DNA of 64,000 nucleotides from Nocardia africana NBRC 100379. GTDB lineage: Bacteria; Actinomycetota; Actinomycetes; Mycobacteriales; Mycobacteriaceae. Numbering within the stretch: the stretch's first letter is position 1; every line of letters begins with the position of its first letter. The notes under the pieces are model-generated. The model saw only the letters and a program-made list of their open reading frames with translations, was not told the origin of the DNA and did not search any database. The DNA is taken from the NCBI RefSeq assembly GCF_001612635.1, contig NZ_BDAV01000014.1:186001-250000 (forward strand). Reading direction: 5' to 3'. Shown in pieces: positions 63,136 through 64,000 of this stretch. The position numbers were made by a program, and so were the translations under genes.

Positions 63136-64000
63136 AAACCGTTGCGGGACGGTCGGATCGCATCGTCGTCGTGGGCGCCGGCCTGTCCGGGCTGGCCGCG
63201 GCGCTGTATCTGACCGGAGCCGGGCGCCGGGTCACCCTGCTGGAACGCGCCGATCATCCGGGCGGGCGGGTGGGGGTCCGTCGCGGGCCGGACTACGAAA
63301 TCGACTCCGGGGCAACGGTTCTCACCCTGCCCGGCCTGATCGACGAGACACTGGCCGCGGTCGGCACCGATGCCGCGGCCCACGGACTGCGGATCCACCG
63401 CCTCGACCCCGCCTACCGGGCGCGCTTCGCCGACGACAGCGTGATCGGGGTGTATTCGGACCCGGAGCGGATGGCGGCCGAGGTGCGCCGCACCTGCGGA
63501 GCCGCGCAGGAACGGGGCTATCTGGACCTGCGGGACTGGCTGGCCCGGATCTACGCCGGCGCCTACGACCAGTTCATGGACACCAATTTCGATTCCCCGC
63601 TCGATATGGTCCGCATCCCCGAGAAGCGCGCGGCGCTGTGGGAACTGGTTCGGCTGGGCGCGTTCGGCCGGCTCGGCCCCCGGGTCGAGCGCATCCTGGG
63701 AGACCCGAAGCTGGCGCGGCTGTTCACCTTTCAGGCTCTCTACGCCGGGACCGCACCCGCGCAGGCATTGGCCGTCTACGGCGCGATTCCACATATGGAC
63801 ACCTCGCTGGGCGTCTACTTCCCGGTCGGCGGCATGCGGGCGATCACCGCGACGCTGGCGGCCGCGTTCACCGGCGCCGGTGGGCGGCTGGAACTGAACT
63901 GCGAGGTCAGCGGTATCGACTATCACGCCGGGCGCGCCCGGCGGGTCCGCGCCGCCGACGGGCGCGGCTTCGACTGCGATGCGGTGGTCGTGACCGCCGA
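63132..64000 (+). CDS. crtI: Phytoene desaturase, N-terminal part (3' end outside window)
   Basis: FAD-dependent CrtI-type desaturase that introduces double bonds into phytoene. The visible 289 residues begin with VVVGAGLSGLAAALYLTGAG and LLERADHPGGRVG, the dinucleotide-binding motif of the family. DSGATVLTLP follows, then the central region with FTFQALYAGTAPAQALAVYG, typical of CrtI. The frame is open to the window edge. The ATG overlaps the idsA stop, coupling precursor supply to desaturation. Phytoene synthase and a cyclase would be expected downstream. Confidence 0.92.
   Translation, partial: MKTVAGRSDRIVVVGAGLSGLAAALYLTGAGRRVTLLERADHPGGRVGVRRGPDYEIDSGATVLTLPGLIDETLAAVGTDAAAHGLRIHRLDPAYRARFADDSVIGVYSDPERMAAEVRRTCGAAQERGYLDLRDWLARIYAGAYDQFMDTNFDSPLDMVRIPEKRAALWELVRLGAFGRLGPRVERILGDPKLARLFTFQALYAGTAPAQALAVYGAIPHMDTSLGVYFPVGGMRAITATLAAAFTGAGGRLELNCEVSGIDYHAGRARRVRAADGRGFDCDAVVVTA

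Overview
The window is about 70% G+C and looks like the chromosome of a mycolic-acid actinobacterium (order Mycobacteriales), most probably Nocardia and less likely Rhodococcus. The reasons are an Emb-type arabinosyltransferase, orthologues of mycobacterial CtpE, DinX, LppM, Wag31 and MTB12, an ileS gene behind a translational T-box leader, and blocks of gene order shared with Mycobacterium tuberculosis (dnaE1 / Rv1558-ilvA; rluD-lspA / dinX / ileS; wag31 through mraZ; Rv2169c-Rv2173). The genus is an inference from gene content. I saw no rRNA, tRNA, insertion sequence, prophage or CRISPR array.

Layout. 1-5063: 3' part of dnaE, a small membrane protein, an F420-type nitroreductase-like protein and ilvA. 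5127-13726: housekeeping and accessory genes (serine hydrolase, alpha/beta-hydrolase lipoprotein, methyltransferase, VOC protein, RarD-type transporter, PhzF-like protein, CtpE P-type ATPase). 13928-23774: rluD-lspA, two coupled lipoproteins, a lone emb gene, an MTB12-like lipoprotein and dinX. 23807-27072: galU, a MarR regulator divergent from a YhgE/ABC-2-like membrane protein over a shared operator, and an NlpC/P60 hydrolase. 27699-31160: ileS and its T-box leader.

31237-53024 is one continuous division and cell-wall (dcw) cluster on the minus strand. In transcription order it runs mraZ, rsmH, ftsL, ftsI, murE, murF, mraY, murD, ftsW, murG, murC, ftsQ, ftsZ, then pgeF, yggS-type gene, sepF, yggT, wag31. 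From murE to murC nearly every junction is a 4-base ATGA/GTGA overlap. The mraZ promoter carries 10-bp-phased TGGGN boxes between and around its -35 and -10 elements. ftsZ ends at a strong hairpin, and pgeF and the genes beyond it begin after that.

53427-64000 follows the M. tuberculosis order (DUF3040 gene, GNAT, lppM, metF, idsA), but carotenoid genes are interleaved: a CrtO/CrtI-type oxidoreductase, a CruF-type hydratase and a family-2 glycosyltransferase surround lppM, and idsA is translationally coupled to crtI, which runs off the end. Together they suggest a keto, 1'-hydroxy, glycosylated carotenoid of the phleixanthophyll type. I found no wholly new system. The most interesting points are this carotenoid/LppM arrangement, the ileS leader with a rare-codon patch and a peptide insertion in ileS, the MraZ-box promoter, and the MarR operator covering its own start codon.
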